Below are positions 15,629 through 24,425 of a stretch of 51,342 bases of DNA, in pieces; within the stretch, counting starts at the first letter, position 1; each line of letters opens with the position of its first letter. A model generated the notes under the pieces. It worked only from the letters and a program-made list of their open reading frames with translations. It searched no databases and had not been told where the DNA came from. The DNA is from a bacterium (GTDB taxonomy: Bacteria > Vulcanimicrobiota > Xenobia > Xenobiales > JADMJV01): assembly GCA_018780265.1 (NCBI GenBank), contig JADMJV010000143.1:6951-58292 (forward strand), read 5' to 3'. The translations under genes were made by a program, and so were the position numbers.

Positions 15629-18600
15629 ATGGCAAAATGGGGCAGAGTCGTGCTGGTGGTCGGTGGTCTCGGCCTGGTGGCCTTGCTGGGAGTACGCTAC
15701 GCCTTGCAGCGCCAGTTGCCGGCCAGGCTGTTGCGCACAGAACTGGAAAAGGCTCTGGGTCATCCAGTCCGTTATCAGTCTTTTCAACTTTCTTGGGACG
15801 CTCAACTGGTGCTCGACAACCTGCAACTGCTCGACCCTGACGGGAATGCCTTTCTAAAGATCGAGAAGACTCAACTGGACTTCGACCGGGGCCAGGCGCT
15901 GGAAGGCAAATTGGTGCTGCTTCGCCTGGCATTGCACAATCCCGACCTGGAAATGAGCGGGGAACGCTGGCGTAAGTTGTCCAATCGGCCCGCGCAGCCG
16001 GCCTCCGCTCGCAACTTTCCCCTGCTCATTCATTCGCTCGACATGAGGTGGATGGACTCCAAGGGAGCCTTGACCTGGGAGATCAAAGACTGGCGAGGGA
16101 GTTTCCCGCCCGTAGAGGCCGGTCACTGGAAGTTGGGGCTGCAGGGCAAGCAAGGGGAGTCTCTGGACGCTCACGGCCAACCTGGTCAGGTGGCCTTGCG
16201 CCTGCACCATTTCCCGGTGGCAACCCTGGCCACGGTGGCGACCGGGGCTCACTATCCCAGTTTAGAGCCGGCGGCCAAGGTCGACCTGGAGGCTGTACAC
16301 AAGGATGACCGCTGGGACCTGAAGGCCGATTTGCACAGTCGGGCCTTCAACGGGCCGCTGCGCCTGCAGATCGGGCCGCGCAATGGCCTGCTCGAAGGGG
16401 TGTTGTCCACCAGCGGAGGCCAGTTGCCGCCCTTAGGCGACATCGGGCAGGTGCAGCTGCCCTTTCAGCAGACGGTCGACGGCTGGAAAGTGGGTCCCGC
16501 CAGGCTCCGCTGGCGCGAGGCCGACTGGCAGGCGTCAGCCCAAATTCATGGCGAGGATGCCTTCTCCGGACAGCTCGACTGCCGCAAGTGGCCGGTGCCA
16601 TCCCGGGCGGGTTGGCAGGCCGAGCCGGCCGATTTGCGTCTCCATGTCAAGGGTAGTGTCCAAAAGCAACAGGCCGAATTTGAGGCCACGGTGCGCCTGC
16701 CCCAGGTGCGCTGGGAGGCCCGTCGGTTGGGAGAACTGCGCGTGTCGGCCCGGGGGGCCTTGCAACAGGAAGGCCTGCCCCAGGTGAAATGGGAGATCGC
16801 TTCGGCCAGGGGTAAGTGGCCAGGCGAGTTGGCCTGGAACGCGCGCAGCGGTGACTTGAAAATCTCGTTTTTGCCCCTGGCGGTAGAAACGTTTCTGCCG
16901 GGCTGGAAAGGGCGCTTGAGCGGGCAAGTGCGCCGCACCGGCCTGGAGGCCTGGGATATGCGCCTGGCTCTGCCCCGGCTGCAGAGCGGAGACACCCTGC
17001 TGGAGAAAGGACGGATCCAACTCAGCGGCAGTCCGCCTCGCTGGGGGGGGGGAGCCACCTGCAACGGGATACCGTTGACCTTGTCCGGGCTCCTGGATCA
17101 GCCGGCCCTGGCGGGAAAGGTGCCGGCTCGACGCCTGAAATGGCCAGAATTGAAGGGGCAACTGGCGGCTCGTCTGGCTCTCACCTCGGAGCGCAAACTT
17201 CGTCTTGAGGTGGTCAGCCACGACCTTCGCTGGCGAGGTCTGCCCCTGCCCCGAGTCCAGGGGGCCTTACTGGGCAGTGCTCAAGGTTGGAAATCAGACC
17301 AACTGCAGTTGGTCGGGCCGGCCTTTAAGCTGCCCCTTACCGTCAACGGAGGATGGCAGCCCAAGTCGTTTAAGCTGGGCGGTCAACTCAAGTCCCAATC
17401 GTTGGCGGGCTTGCTGTCAAATCTGGGCGTAAAAATCGCTGGCCTGGAGGGGACAGCCACAGGGAATTTTTCCGCCGGCTATTCCGAGCTAAAGTGGACC
17501 GGTGACTTGCAAAACCTCAAAGTGGCGTCGCGAGGCCTGGGAGATTGGCGTGTCAGCCTGAGAAAACCACTGGGGAAACCGGCTCTGGCAAGCCTGTCGT
17601 GTTCGGCCCTGGCCTTGCCAGGTTTGGGCCCAATCAAAGCTCAACTGGAGTGGACCGGGCAGCGACCCACCTCGATTCAAGGCCGGTTAGGCCCGGCCAC
17701 TCTGCATGGCTCGCTGAATGTGGCCAAGAAGAGCCTGGATTTCAGCGGTCGCCTCGACAAATTGTCGATCGCCAATTTGCCGGGCGTGCTCCCGGGCAGC
17801 AGTGGCTGGTTGGTGGCAGACTGGCAGGCGCGGGGACTCTGGAAGTCGCCCAAGCTGGACCTCAAGGGACAGTTGCAGGACCTCAAGATTCTCAACCATT
17901 CGTTGGGCAGCCTGCCCTTCAGCGCCCAGCACCAAGGGGAGCAGAGCCGCGCTTCTTTGGGGCCGATCGGCTTGAGCCAACTGCAGCCATTGCAAGAGAA
18001 GGTGTCGGGCCTGGAGGGGCAGTTGCAGTTGGGCCTGCTTCAGGTGGGTAAAGGGGACCCGCAAGTTACGGCCAGCCTGGCCAATTCGACCTATCAGGAA
18101 GTAGCCCTGGCTCCTCTCCGTCTCAGCGGTCGCTGGCGCGGCCTGGAGTTAAAAGACGCGGAGATTGTCTGGCAAGTCACTCCGCCTCTCAAGTTGCATG
18201 GCACGTTGGGCCTCACTCCGCGGTTGAGCGCTCAGCTGGAGGGGCAGTCGATTTCGCTGGGCAAGTTGCCCTTCCAGGGGCAGGCTTTTGGTAACCTCAC
18301 CTGTGGCCCGGGCCTTGCCTTCAACGGCGAGTTGCGCAATCTGGCCGTCTCCGGACAAAAGCTGGGCCAGGGCCGCCTCCAATTGGAGATGAAAGAGCGC
18401 CTGCACGTGAGCGGTCAGGACTTTGATGCGGCCAAGGTGGGGTTGCTTCAGCAGCGCTATCCCGAGTTGGAGGGCCAGCTGAGCTTTACAATTGACTCCG
18501 ATTGGAAGAAGCATCAGGGCACTTTCAAACTGCGCAAGGGACAATGGCGGCAGCGCGCCTTTCCCGACCTGACCATCGAAGGCAACAGTGAGGCCGAGAG

Positions 18601-19102
18601 CTGGCCGCTGTCCCGGGTTGAAGTGGGTGTGCAGCCTCCGCTTATCAGTACCGGGCGGATGTGGCCGGCCACCAGTCGTTTGGAACTGGCCGGTAAGCTG
18701 GCCGGACAAAGCCTGGCCGATCTGACCATGTTGGGCGGGGGTCCGCCTCCCCCCGACCTGTTCACGAGGCTCAGCGGAGACTACACGTTGGCGGCTCAAA
18801 ATCAGCAGCTAAACCTCACTTTCGAGGGGCGGACCGAGCAGATGACTTACCGCGGCGTGGCCCTTGGGGAGGGTCAGTTGCACATGCGGGCCGATCCGGA
18901 CTTGCAGGGCGAATTGATCTTGCAGCAGCCATTGGAGGTGGGTCAACTGGCTGATGTACCTGCCGGGCTCAAGGCCGTTTTGCCGATCCGTCAATTCTTG
19001 TCGGCCATCCGGTTGCGCGGAGTGCGCCTGGGGGGGCGCATTGATGCTCCTACGGTTTCGCCCCTCTGGACCATTCCCCAGATTCAGGTGCCCTTTCCCT
19101 AG
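15629..19102 (+). CDS. AsmA/TamB-like envelope protein
   Basis: 1157 residues. An N-terminal signal anchor (VVLVVGGLGLVALLGVRYAL) is followed by a typical AsmA-type opening: LPARLLRTELEKALGHPVRY, LSWDAQLVLDNLQLLDPDG, IEKTQLDFD. The rest is a long run of beta strands of 8-12 residues with short turns (for example LAGLLSNLGVKIAGLEGTA and GQLQDLKILNHSLGSLPF), the pattern of repeating-beta-groove proteins (AsmA, TamB, YhdP, DUF748) that span the periplasm and carry lipid between membranes. No C-terminal DUF490/TamB signature is obvious, so AsmA-like is the safer label. It implies an outer membrane. The stop overlaps the convergent VapC stop by four bases. Confidence 0.75.
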   Translation: MAKWGRVVLVVGGLGLVALLGVRYALQRQLPARLLRTELEKALGHPVRYQSFQLSWDAQLVLDNLQLLDPDGNAFLKIEKTQLDFDRGQALEGKLVLLRLALHNPDLEMSGERWRKLSNRPAQPASARNFPLLIHSLDMRWMDSKGALTWEIKDWRGSFPPVEAGHWKLGLQGKQGESLDAHGQPGQVALRLHHFPVATLATVATGAHYPSLEPAAKVDLEAVHKDDRWDLKADLHSRAFNGPLRLQIGPRNGLLEGVLSTSGGQLPPLGDIGQVQLPFQQTVDGWKVGPARLRWREADWQASAQIHGEDAFSGQLDCRKWPVPSRAGWQAEPADLRLHVKGSVQKQQAEFEATVRLPQVRWEARRLGELRVSARGALQQEGLPQVKWEIASARGKWPGELAWNARSGDLKISFLPLAVETFLPGWKGRLSGQVRRTGLEAWDMRLALPRLQSGDTLLEKGRIQLSGSPPRWGGGATCNGIPLTLSGLLDQPALAGKVPARRLKWPELKGQLAARLALTSERKLRLEVVSHDLRWRGLPLPRVQGALLGSAQGWKSDQLQLVGPAFKLPLTVNGGWQPKSFKLGGQLKSQSLAGLLSNLGVKIAGLEGTATGNFSAGYSELKWTGDLQNLKVASRGLGDWRVSLRKPLGKPALASLSCSALALPGLGPIKAQLEWTGQRPTSIQGRLGPATLHGSLNVAKKSLDFSGRLDKLSIANLPGVLPGSSGWLVADWQARGLWKSPKLDLKGQLQDLKILNHSLGSLPFSAQHQGEQSRASLGPIGLSQLQPLQEKVSGLEGQLQLGLLQVGKGDPQVTASLANSTYQEVALAPLRLSGRWRGLELKDAEIVWQVTPPLKLHGTLGLTPRLSAQLEGQSISLGKLPFQGQAFGNLTCGPGLAFNGELRNLAVSGQKLGQGRLQLEMKERLHVSGQDFDAAKVGLLQQRYPELEGQLSFTIDSDWKKHQGTFKLRKGQWRQRAFPDLTIEGNSEAESWPLSRVEVGVQPPLISTGRMWPATSRLELAGKLAGQSLADLTMLGGGPPPPDLFTRLSGDYTLAAQNQQLNLTFEGRTEQMTYRGVALGEGQLHMRADPDLQGELILQQPLEVGQLADVPAGLKAVLPIRQFLSAIRLRGVRLGGRIDAPTVSPLWTIPQIQVPFP

Positions 19103-19527
19103 ATCACTACCAGATGGCGCGATTCTGCTCCGCGCACGGCCGTCCGTGGTATGGCCTGATCGAAAGTGGCCAGACATCCGTTTCTGGATACCGCCAGCAG
19201 CAGCAGATACAGGTCTGTCAGTTGGCCAGGGCCGTGAACATGATCCCTGTCCAGTTTGGACTCGTCGAGCAATGTGAGGTTGGCCTGCCAAAATTCGTGA
19301 AGGGGATTGGCAGTAGTGGATTGGAGCAGGTCGATAGCCTGGCCCGTAGTGATCGATTTGGGATACTTGGGTTGGCTGATGACACGGACAAAGCCATTCT
19401 GGGTAATGGGACACGATGCCCAGCCTGCAGGTGCTTGTTCCATGAACCAATTCCTGGCTCGCCGATGGTGCACATGGGCCCGGTCCAAAAGAGCCAGCAG
19501 CACATTGACATCCAGGAGAGCGCGCAA
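19099..19527 (-). CDS. vapC: VapC-type toxin, PIN domain
   Basis: 142 residues. A PIN domain of the type with MRALLDVNVLLALLD at the N-terminus (D6), the ITQNGFVRV motif near residue 41, D105 (GQLTDLYLLLLA) and D123 (CLATFDQAI), all expected acidic residues present. Predicted endoribonuclease toxin, unrelated in sequence to the VapC at 9789. It starts two bases after the antitoxin stop and its end overlaps the convergent AsmA/TamB-like gene by four bases. Confidence 0.92.
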   Translation of the reverse strand: MRALLDVNVLLALLDRAHVHHRRARNWFMEQAPAGWASCPITQNGFVRVISQPKYPKSITTGQAIDLLQSTTANPLHEFWQANLTLLDESKLDRDHVHGPGQLTDLYLLLLAVSRNGCLATFDQAIPRTAVRGAESRHLVVI

Positions 19528-19529
19528 TT

Positions 19530-19775
19530 CTAGCAGCCACCATCCTCGTCGAGTAACCGATCGATCAACTCATTGGTCACGATTACGCCCCGTTGCGGAA
19601 GAGGCCGAAATCCAAAAAACTCATCCCCGTCATCCTCCCGGCTGTCTGGAGGGCCATTCTGGAGTCCGCGCCTGGCTAGTTCGGAAAGTACCTGGCCGGC
19701 CGTCTTCCTCTCCTTACGGGCCAGTTCTTTGGCGGCGAACAGGACGTCGTCGGCGATATCCAGCGTGGTTCTCAT
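19530..19775 (-). CDS. vapB: ribbon-helix-helix antitoxin of the second VapBC pair
   Basis: 81 residues. The N-terminal half (MRTTLDIADDVLFAAKELA, then TAGQVLSELARRGL) has the beta strand plus two helices of ribbon-helix-helix DNA-binding proteins; the C-terminal half is acidic and ends in LIDRLLDEDGGC, suited to toxin binding. It lies just upstream of a PIN toxin with a 2-base gap, the normal order for a type II toxin-antitoxin operon. Confidence 0.9.
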   Translation of the reverse strand: MRTTLDIADDVLFAAKELARKERKTAGQVLSELARRGLQNGPPDSREDDGDEFFGFRPLPQRGVIVTNELIDRLLDEDGGC

Positions 19776-19901
19776 GCATCAGATGCTATCGCATAGATCC
19801 AGGACTGTCAAATGAGCCGGAAAGTCTGGCTGCTTCGATTTCCAGAAGATGATCTGAGCACTCCCTTGGGGAATCCCGGCCTCTCGAAGATGGAGGGCAA
19901 G

Positions 19902-20501
19902 ATGATGAAGCGTTGTTTACTGCTGGTGATTTTAGCGTTAGCATTGGGCGCGGGGGTGGGCGCTGAAGAGAAGGACCACGCCGATCACGAGGAGTTGCGG
20001 GCTTTGCTTCATGGGGTGGAGCAGGCCATGAATTCACAGAAATACACCGACTTATTGCCTTACTTTCATCAAAATCTGCGCGTCACCATGATCAATCAGG
20101 ATGTGGTCACCAAGCCGGAGGGTCTCGACCCCTACTTTAAGGATTGGATTGGGCCCGGCAAATACGTGAAGAGCCTCAACATGAAGTTGACGGCCGATGA
20201 TTTGACCGAGTTCTACGGAACCGGACCGTCTCGCTTTGGGGTGGTTCGGGGGGCAGGTACCGAAGACTACGACCTCACCGATGGGCGTCGTCTGGAGATG
20301 AAGACACGTTGGACTGCAACCGTGGTCAAAGACCATGGTAAGTGGCGCATCCTGACCCTGCACATTGGGGCCAACTTCTACAAGAATCCGATTGTGGAGC
20401 AGTTTCAGAATGCCACCAAGACCTACGCCATCGCCGGCCTGGTGGCGGGCGCCCTGGGCGGCGGACTGCTGGTGTTTCTGCTGACTCGCCCCAAGAAATG
20501 A
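19902..20501 (+). CDS. exported NTF2/SnoaL-like protein with C-terminal membrane anchor
   Basis: About 199 residues from ATG 19902 (ATG 19905 equally possible; GGAGGGCAAG upstream). Signal peptide MMKRCLLLVILALALGAGVGA. The mature part (EELRALLHGVEQAMNSQKY, PYFHQNLRVTMINQD, TRWTATVVKDHGKWRILTLHIG) has the helix-helix-strand order of the SnoaL/DUF4440 NTF2-like fold, which often binds small ligands or acts as an immunity or assembly factor. A C-terminal transmembrane segment (IAGLVAGALGGGLLVFLLT) ends in a basic RPKK tail, so the domain is probably tethered on the outer face of the inner membrane. Confidence 0.7.
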   Translation: MMKRCLLLVILALALGAGVGAEEKDHADHEELRALLHGVEQAMNSQKYTDLLPYFHQNLRVTMINQDVVTKPEGLDPYFKDWIGPGKYVKSLNMKLTADDLTEFYGTGPSRFGVVRGAGTEDYDLTDGRRLEMKTRWTATVVKDHGKWRILTLHIGANFYKNPIVEQFQNATKTYAIAGLVAGALGGGLLVFLLTRPKK

Positions 20502-20596
20502 AGAAACAGCAATAGCCTGTTAACCTTTGCCTGACCTTAAAGCTGGTATGGTCCTGGATATACAAATACAAGATACCCCACATCCAGGAGCGATCT

Positions 20597-21037
20597 ATGC
20601 AAATCTCGACCCTTCCTCAAAATTTTTCCCGACCGCTGGTGCGCAACCAGCCCCCCCAACCGCCTAAGAACGATCCCCCTCAGGAGCCGGAAGACAAAGT
20701 GGGCAGCCGGGAGATCATGAATAATTTGAAGATCGGCGCAGTCGCAGCCGTCTGCGGCGGCATCGGCTATGGTGGCAGCGTGGCCCACTCTATCCCTTAC
20801 GTCGGGCCGGCCCTCAGCGGTATCGTCGGGGCCGTGGTAGGCGCCTCGGCTGGCGCTTCGCTGGCCGCCACCCTGCCTGGCGAGCGCATCAAGACCGGCG
20901 CCTTGCTGGGACTGGTCGGTGGAGCCATTGTGGGCGCCTCGGCTGGAGGAACCACCGCGGCCAACGTGGCCATGGGAGTGGCCGGCGCCACCATGCCATT
21001 CGGGCTATTGATGGCCGTTTTCTCCGGCGCCAGCTAG
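20597..21037 (+). CDS. glycine-zipper membrane protein
   Basis: 146 residues. The first 35 are proline- and charge-rich (QPPQPPKNDPPQEPEDK); the remainder is glycine- and alanine-rich hydrophobic sequence with repeated GxxxG spacing (AAVCGGIGYGGSVA, IVGAVVGASAGASLA, LLGLVGGAIVGASAGGTTA), the glycine-zipper pattern of membrane-inserting or self-associating small proteins. No signal peptide before the proline-rich head. An AGGAG lies 10 bases upstream of the ATG. Function unknown. Confidence 0.7.
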   Translation: MQISTLPQNFSRPLVRNQPPQPPKNDPPQEPEDKVGSREIMNNLKIGAVAAVCGGIGYGGSVAHSIPYVGPALSGIVGAVVGASAGASLAATLPGERIKTGALLGLVGGAIVGASAGGTTAANVAMGVAGATMPFGLLMAVFSGAS

Positions 21038-21400
21038 GCGCCCATAAGGCCAATGACGTCGGTCAGACTTGGCACTACCGCCAGGCTGGCCTGACGCACG
21101 TTTTCGTCGGCTTCCACCATGGCAGGCACGAAGGCCACGTCCATGCCGGCTCTGCGGCGGGCTCGACTCCCAGAGCCGGTAAAAGGCCGCTCTGCGCAGC
21201 CCACGCCAATGGTCGACGGGGCTATCTTCGCCGAAATGGCGACGAAAGAGGACGTCGCTGTCACTCTTGGTCAGACCGATCAGAGTCCGGTAGAACTCTC
21301 CAGTGATCGAGACGCCGACTTGAATGGCAGCTTCCTGCCAGGCCAACAGGTTGTGTCTTTCCGTGTCTAAGATGGTCCCGTCCAAATCGAGCCCGGTACA
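21034..21400 (-). pseudogene. internally deleted HAD-family phosphatase remnant
   Basis: On the minus strand, the HAD motif DLDGTILDTE and about 65 following residues of a beta-phosphoglucomutase-like cap (NLLAWQEAAIQVGVS, LIGLTKSDSDVLFRRHFG) are read in one frame until about 21165. The C-terminal end of the same kind of protein (AGMDVAFVPAMVEADE, then SLTDVIGLMGA) is in another frame from about 21150 to the stop at 21034. Motifs II and III between them, about 100 residues, are missing. There is no normal start: the first codons follow, in the same frame, the stop of the upstream membrane gene, whose TAG ends at 21401. An inactive relic. Confidence 0.8.
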
Positions 21401-22279
21401 CTATTCTTCGAGTGGGCTCTCTTCTTGAGCCTTTTCCAACAAATGAAGGTTGCGCAAGGCGGTGGCTTCGTCGCGACTGATCAGCAATTGATTGACCGCC
21501 TTTTCGCTCTGAGTCGTGATGTTGCCGTCTTTCAGGGTGGTGGTCACCAGCCGCCCGCTGACGCTGCAGGTCTCCTGGCATTGGGGACATTGGTGCAGGT
21601 CCAGTCGGACGTGGAGCGGCATTTCCGATGGTTCTTGAGCCAGATCGAGATATTCATATTGGCGCTGCTCCAGCACCTGTCGAAGATCTTGCGGGGCCAT
21701 GGGATGGAGCGCGGCCACGCCCTTGTGCTCCTGGCACCAGACCCCGCAGGACTCGCAAAAGGGCTCGTCCAGTTGGGAAATGCTGACCAGGCAAGCCCCA
21801 AAAATGATCACGACTTCACCCAGCCAGAATAGCCAGAGCAGCGCCCCAGTTACCGGTTCGCCTCCACTGCCAATGGACCAGGCCCCAACCTCGTTGACCT
21901 TGAGAATGGCCTGGACCAGCACGGGGGGGAAAAAAAGGATGCCCAGTCCCAGCTCTCCCCCGGCCCGCGCAACCATGGCGTGGATCCAAACCGCCCAGGT
22001 CACGTAGTAGCCGACCAGTTGGCAAAAGAGCAGGCAGAACCAGCCGATTTTTCGGTTGCGGATCAGGCCCGATTTAAGGAGGAGTCCGGCGCAGAAACCG
22101 GTGACGATGCCGTAACCGCCGGAGAGCAGAAAGCTGACCGTGCCCGCCAAAGGGATGTAGAGGATGGCGTAGGCGTAGATGGCCCCAAAAACGGAGGCGG
22201 CCAGTGAGCCCAAGGCCAGCGTTTTGACCACGCCTGCCGTGGAGAATTTGCCCGAGTGTCGGTAGTAATCGGCCCCCAT
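21401..22279 (-). CDS. membrane protein with two cysteine clusters (zinc-ribbon-like)
   Basis: 292 residues. The N-terminal 170 hold about four to five membrane segments (TLALGSLAASVFGAIYAYAI, GTVSFLLSGGYGIVTGFCAGLLL, FCLLFCQLVGYYVTWAVWI, ALLWLFWLGEVVIIFGACLV). The soluble C-terminal part begins with CESCGVWC (residues 175-182) and has a second cluster CPQCQETC (231-238); four to six cysteines spaced like this usually bind zinc. The tail is acidic. I do not recognise a named family. A HAD remnant follows directly, in frame, after its stop. Divergent from the molybdopterin oxidoreductase remnant. Confidence 0.75.
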   Translation of the reverse strand: MGADYYRHSGKFSTAGVVKTLALGSLAASVFGAIYAYAILYIPLAGTVSFLLSGGYGIVTGFCAGLLLKSGLIRNRKIGWFCLLFCQLVGYYVTWAVWIHAMVARAGGELGLGILFFPPVLVQAILKVNEVGAWSIGSGGEPVTGALLWLFWLGEVVIIFGACLVSISQLDEPFCESCGVWCQEHKGVAALHPMAPQDLRQVLEQRQYEYLDLAQEPSEMPLHVRLDLHQCPQCQETCSVSGRLVTTTLKDGNITTQSEKAVNQLLISRDEATALRNLHLLEKAQEESPLEE

Positions 22280-22347
22280 AAGTTGCCCACTTCGCCATGG
22301 GAGACCTATTTCCTAGGAATTCGGGCGGATAGCGCCAACCTCGTTAA

Positions 22348-23160
22348 ATGCCTGAACACTGCGCCATCTGCCCTTTATGCGAAGCGACCTGTGGTCTCAA
22401 GATCACCGTGGCCGGCAATCCGGCCCTCAGCGTGCCTCAGTCGGATCGAATGGTGGAGGCCCTCACCAGCCTGGACTTCATGGTCAGTGTGGATAGCTAT
22501 CTCAACGAGACGACCCGCTTTGCCCAGGTCATTTTGCCTCCTCCGGGCCATTTGCAGCGTTATCATTACGACCTGGCCTTTGCTCAACTGGCGATCCGCA
22601 ATCAGGCCCGCTTCTCCGATCGGGTATTTCCCTTGCAGCCGGACCCGTTGGACGAGTGGGAAATCGTGCTGCGGCTGGCGGGGATTGTCGCCGGCAGCCC
22701 TGCCTCAGTGGCCCAGATGGACTTGCTGGAAATATTCAACTGGCGCCCGCCGAGCTGCTGGAGGACGCGGCCCGACTGAAGCCGCTGCCCGGAAAGAGCG
22801 GCATGGTGCTGATTGGACGTCGCGATCTGCGCTCCAACAATTCCTGGATGCACAACCTGGACTTGCTGGTCAAAGGCCCGCCGGTGTGCACCATGATGAT
22901 ACATCCCGACGATGCGGCCCGACTTGGACTGACTTCAGGGGAGTTGGCCAGGGTCACCTCCGAGGTGGGCAGCCTGGAAATCGCCGCCCAACTCACGGAT
23001 GCCATTATGCCTGGCGTGATCAGCATTCCCCTCCATCCCCACCAGCCGCGTCGCGCCTCGGTTAAATATGGCCCGATATTCGCCCTCAACGCTCCTTGCT
23101 GGAGGGGCGCCTCCGAGGCCGGAATGCCCAACTTATTCCGCGACGGGCCCTTAGCGGCGA
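22348..23160 (+). pseudogene. internally deleted molybdopterin oxidoreductase remnant
   Basis: The first residues (CAICPLCEATCGLKITVAG) are the N-terminal iron-sulfur motif of NapA/FdhF-type oxidoreductases. They run straight into a segment normally found several hundred residues later (GNPALSVPQSDRM, DFMVSVDSYLNETTR, VILPPPGHLQRYHYDLAF). Near 22735 the frame changes, and the C-terminal molybdopterin-binding domain continues (NIQLAPAELLEDAARL, GRRDLRSNNSWMHN, DDAARLGLTSGELARV, then GVISIPLHPHQP). The part between the two segments is also shortened. No stop suits a natural end; the frame runs antisense into the next gene. Most of the cofactor domains are gone, so it cannot be functional. Confidence 0.85.
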
Positions 23161-23429
23161 CTGTAGTCCACGTAGCTAAGCAAGGCCCCAAAGATGGACA
23201 TACCGATGCCCACCACCAACCAGACCATCATTTTTACGGTACCGCCCGAGGCTGCCAATTCCGGGTTGGCGGCCAGGTCCACGTTGTGATTGCTCCAGGC
23301 CACCTTCAAGACGGCCACGACCATTACGGCCACCCCCAAAAGGCCAACGATGCAGCCGGGGCGCAGTAGATCTCTCCAGGAAAAACGGGCACCGGGATTG
23401 AGCTCTTCCATGAGTTGGGAATTCTCCAT
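23151..23429 (-). CDS. small membrane protein with two spans
   Basis: 92 residues from the ATG at 23429, chosen because GGGCGAGGCG lies before it and the longer frame is Arg/Pro/Ser-rich and unlike protein. A cytosolic head (NSQLMEELNPGARFSWRDLL) precedes two spans, CIVGLLGVAVMVVAVLKVAW and VKMMVWLVVGIGMSIFGALLSYV, joined by a short polar loop. Unknown function. It follows the NTF2-like gene on the same strand by 26 bases and is likely co-transcribed. Its 3' end overlaps the tail of the oxidoreductase remnant. Confidence 0.6.
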   Translation of the reverse strand: MENSQLMEELNPGARFSWRDLLRPGCIVGLLGVAVMVVAVLKVAWSNHNVDLAANPELAASGGTVKMMVWLVVGIGMSIFGALLSYVDYSRR

Positions 23430-23455
23430 CGCCTCGCCCGGACCCCCCAAGGCGA

Positions 23456-23938
23456 CTACCCCTGTCGATGGTAGCTGCGCAGAAGTTCGGAGAGGGCCTC
23501 GTGACGGCGAGTGTAGGTGTCGGCGTGATAGTGAACAACCTTCCAACTCTTCTTAAACAGTCTCCAAACGATGGTGCTGCGGTGCTCGTCCAGCACCGGT
23601 CGCGAAGGAGATTGGGCCTGAGACTTCTCCATAATCACGGCATAGGCGAGATCTTGGGATTGATAAAAGACCAGTTGCAGCGGCGTCACGCTAACCCTGA
23701 CGGGAGCCCGCAGCAACACCCCTTGAATCTCCTGGAAGCAGCGGCGAATATTCTCTCCCCCTCGCTCGCGCTCGTCCAGGTTGAAATAGAGCACCGATTC
23801 CGGACCCTCGTGCCACAGTTTCAGAAACTTATTGTTTTTGCCGGCGACAAAATCGTTGAGGCAGTGGTAAAAGTCGGTGACGAGAGAAGCCAGCGGCACC
23901 TCGTGAAGGCTTGAAAAGCTGTCGATAAAATCCATCGG
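23456..23938 (-). CDS. NTF2/SnoaL-like protein
   Basis: 160 residues from ATG 23938 (ATG 23989 would add 17 residues; no strong ribosome site decides). The order of elements suits a SnoaL/DUF4440-like NTF2 fold: helix (ASLVTDFYHCLNDFVAGKNN), LKLWHEGPESVLYFN, helix (GENIRRCFQEIQGVLL), then strands (VRVSVTPLQLVFY, LAYAVIMEKSQ, STIVWRLFKKSWKVVHYH). No signal peptide with this start. Function unknown; members often are small ligand-binding or enzyme domains. Divergent from the exported protein at 24024. Confidence 0.7.
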   Translation of the reverse strand, partial: PMDFIDSFSSLHEVPLASLVTDFYHCLNDFVAGKNNKFLKLWHEGPESVLYFNLDERERGGENIRRCFQEIQGVLLRAPVRVSVTPLQLVFYQSQDLAYAVIMEKSQAQSPSRPVLDEHRSTIVWRLFKKSWKVVHYHADTYTRRHEALSELLRSYHRQG

Positions 23939-24023
23939 TGGTGGTTCTGGCCCAGCCTTGTGGCTCCTTTCAGGAACCGGTTGCTGCATAGGAACTGTCG
24001 GGGTCACCCAGAAACTGCTGACG

Positions 24024-24392
24024 ATGAGAATCATCGCTATCGCCTTACTGTTGGGCGGCCTGGCCGCCGCCGATCCCTCGCTGGGGGTGAAGACCCGCAT
24101 CGTCCGGGAGTATCAGGAGAATGGGCAGACCAAGGTGCAGGAGCTGACGCCCAGTTTTCGGATGTCCGAGAACGAATTCCAGGTGGGCGACCAGACCTTG
24201 TCCCGGCCGGCCATCGCGGACGAATCCGCCCAAAAGGTGTTCTCTACCCTGCTGGAGATGTTTGCCGCCCAGGCCGGTCCCATGCTCTCCAAGCTGCAAC
24301 AACAGCAGGGCCGTCCCCTCGAGATTCGGGTGGAAATTCCCACTCTGCAGGAGAAGTTGACCATTGAGGTCACACCCCAAGCCCAGCCGTAG
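24024..24392 (+). CDS. small exported protein of unknown function
   Basis: 122 residues. The ATG at 24024 gives a short signal peptide (MRIIAIALLLGGLAAADP). The mature part is about 105 residues: a beta-rich start (GVKTRIVREYQENGQTKVQEL), a glutamine-rich helix (FSTLLEMFAAQAGPMLSKLQ) and a final strand pair (PLEIRVEIPTL, KLTIEVTP). No family recognised. It lies 33 bases upstream of the S9 peptidase in the same direction. Confidence 0.6.
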   Translation: MRIIAIALLLGGLAAADPSLGVKTRIVREYQENGQTKVQELTPSFRMSENEFQVGDQTLSRPAIADESAQKVFSTLLEMFAAQAGPMLSKLQQQQGRPLEIRVEIPTLQEKLTIEVTPQAQP

Positions 24393-24425
24393 GAATTGGG
24401 ACTGCTCGCGACAAACCTGGCGGGC

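Noticed and set aside
18149..18799. 216-codon minus-strand reading frame within the AsmA/TamB-like gene
   Set aside because: The plus frame is continuous for 1157 codons with regular beta-strand pattern; the minus frame has none.
9520..19775. A defence island built around the two toxin-antitoxin pairs
   Set aside because: The pairs are 9 kb apart, on opposite strands, of unrelated type, and no restriction, nuclease or abortive-infection genes lie between them.
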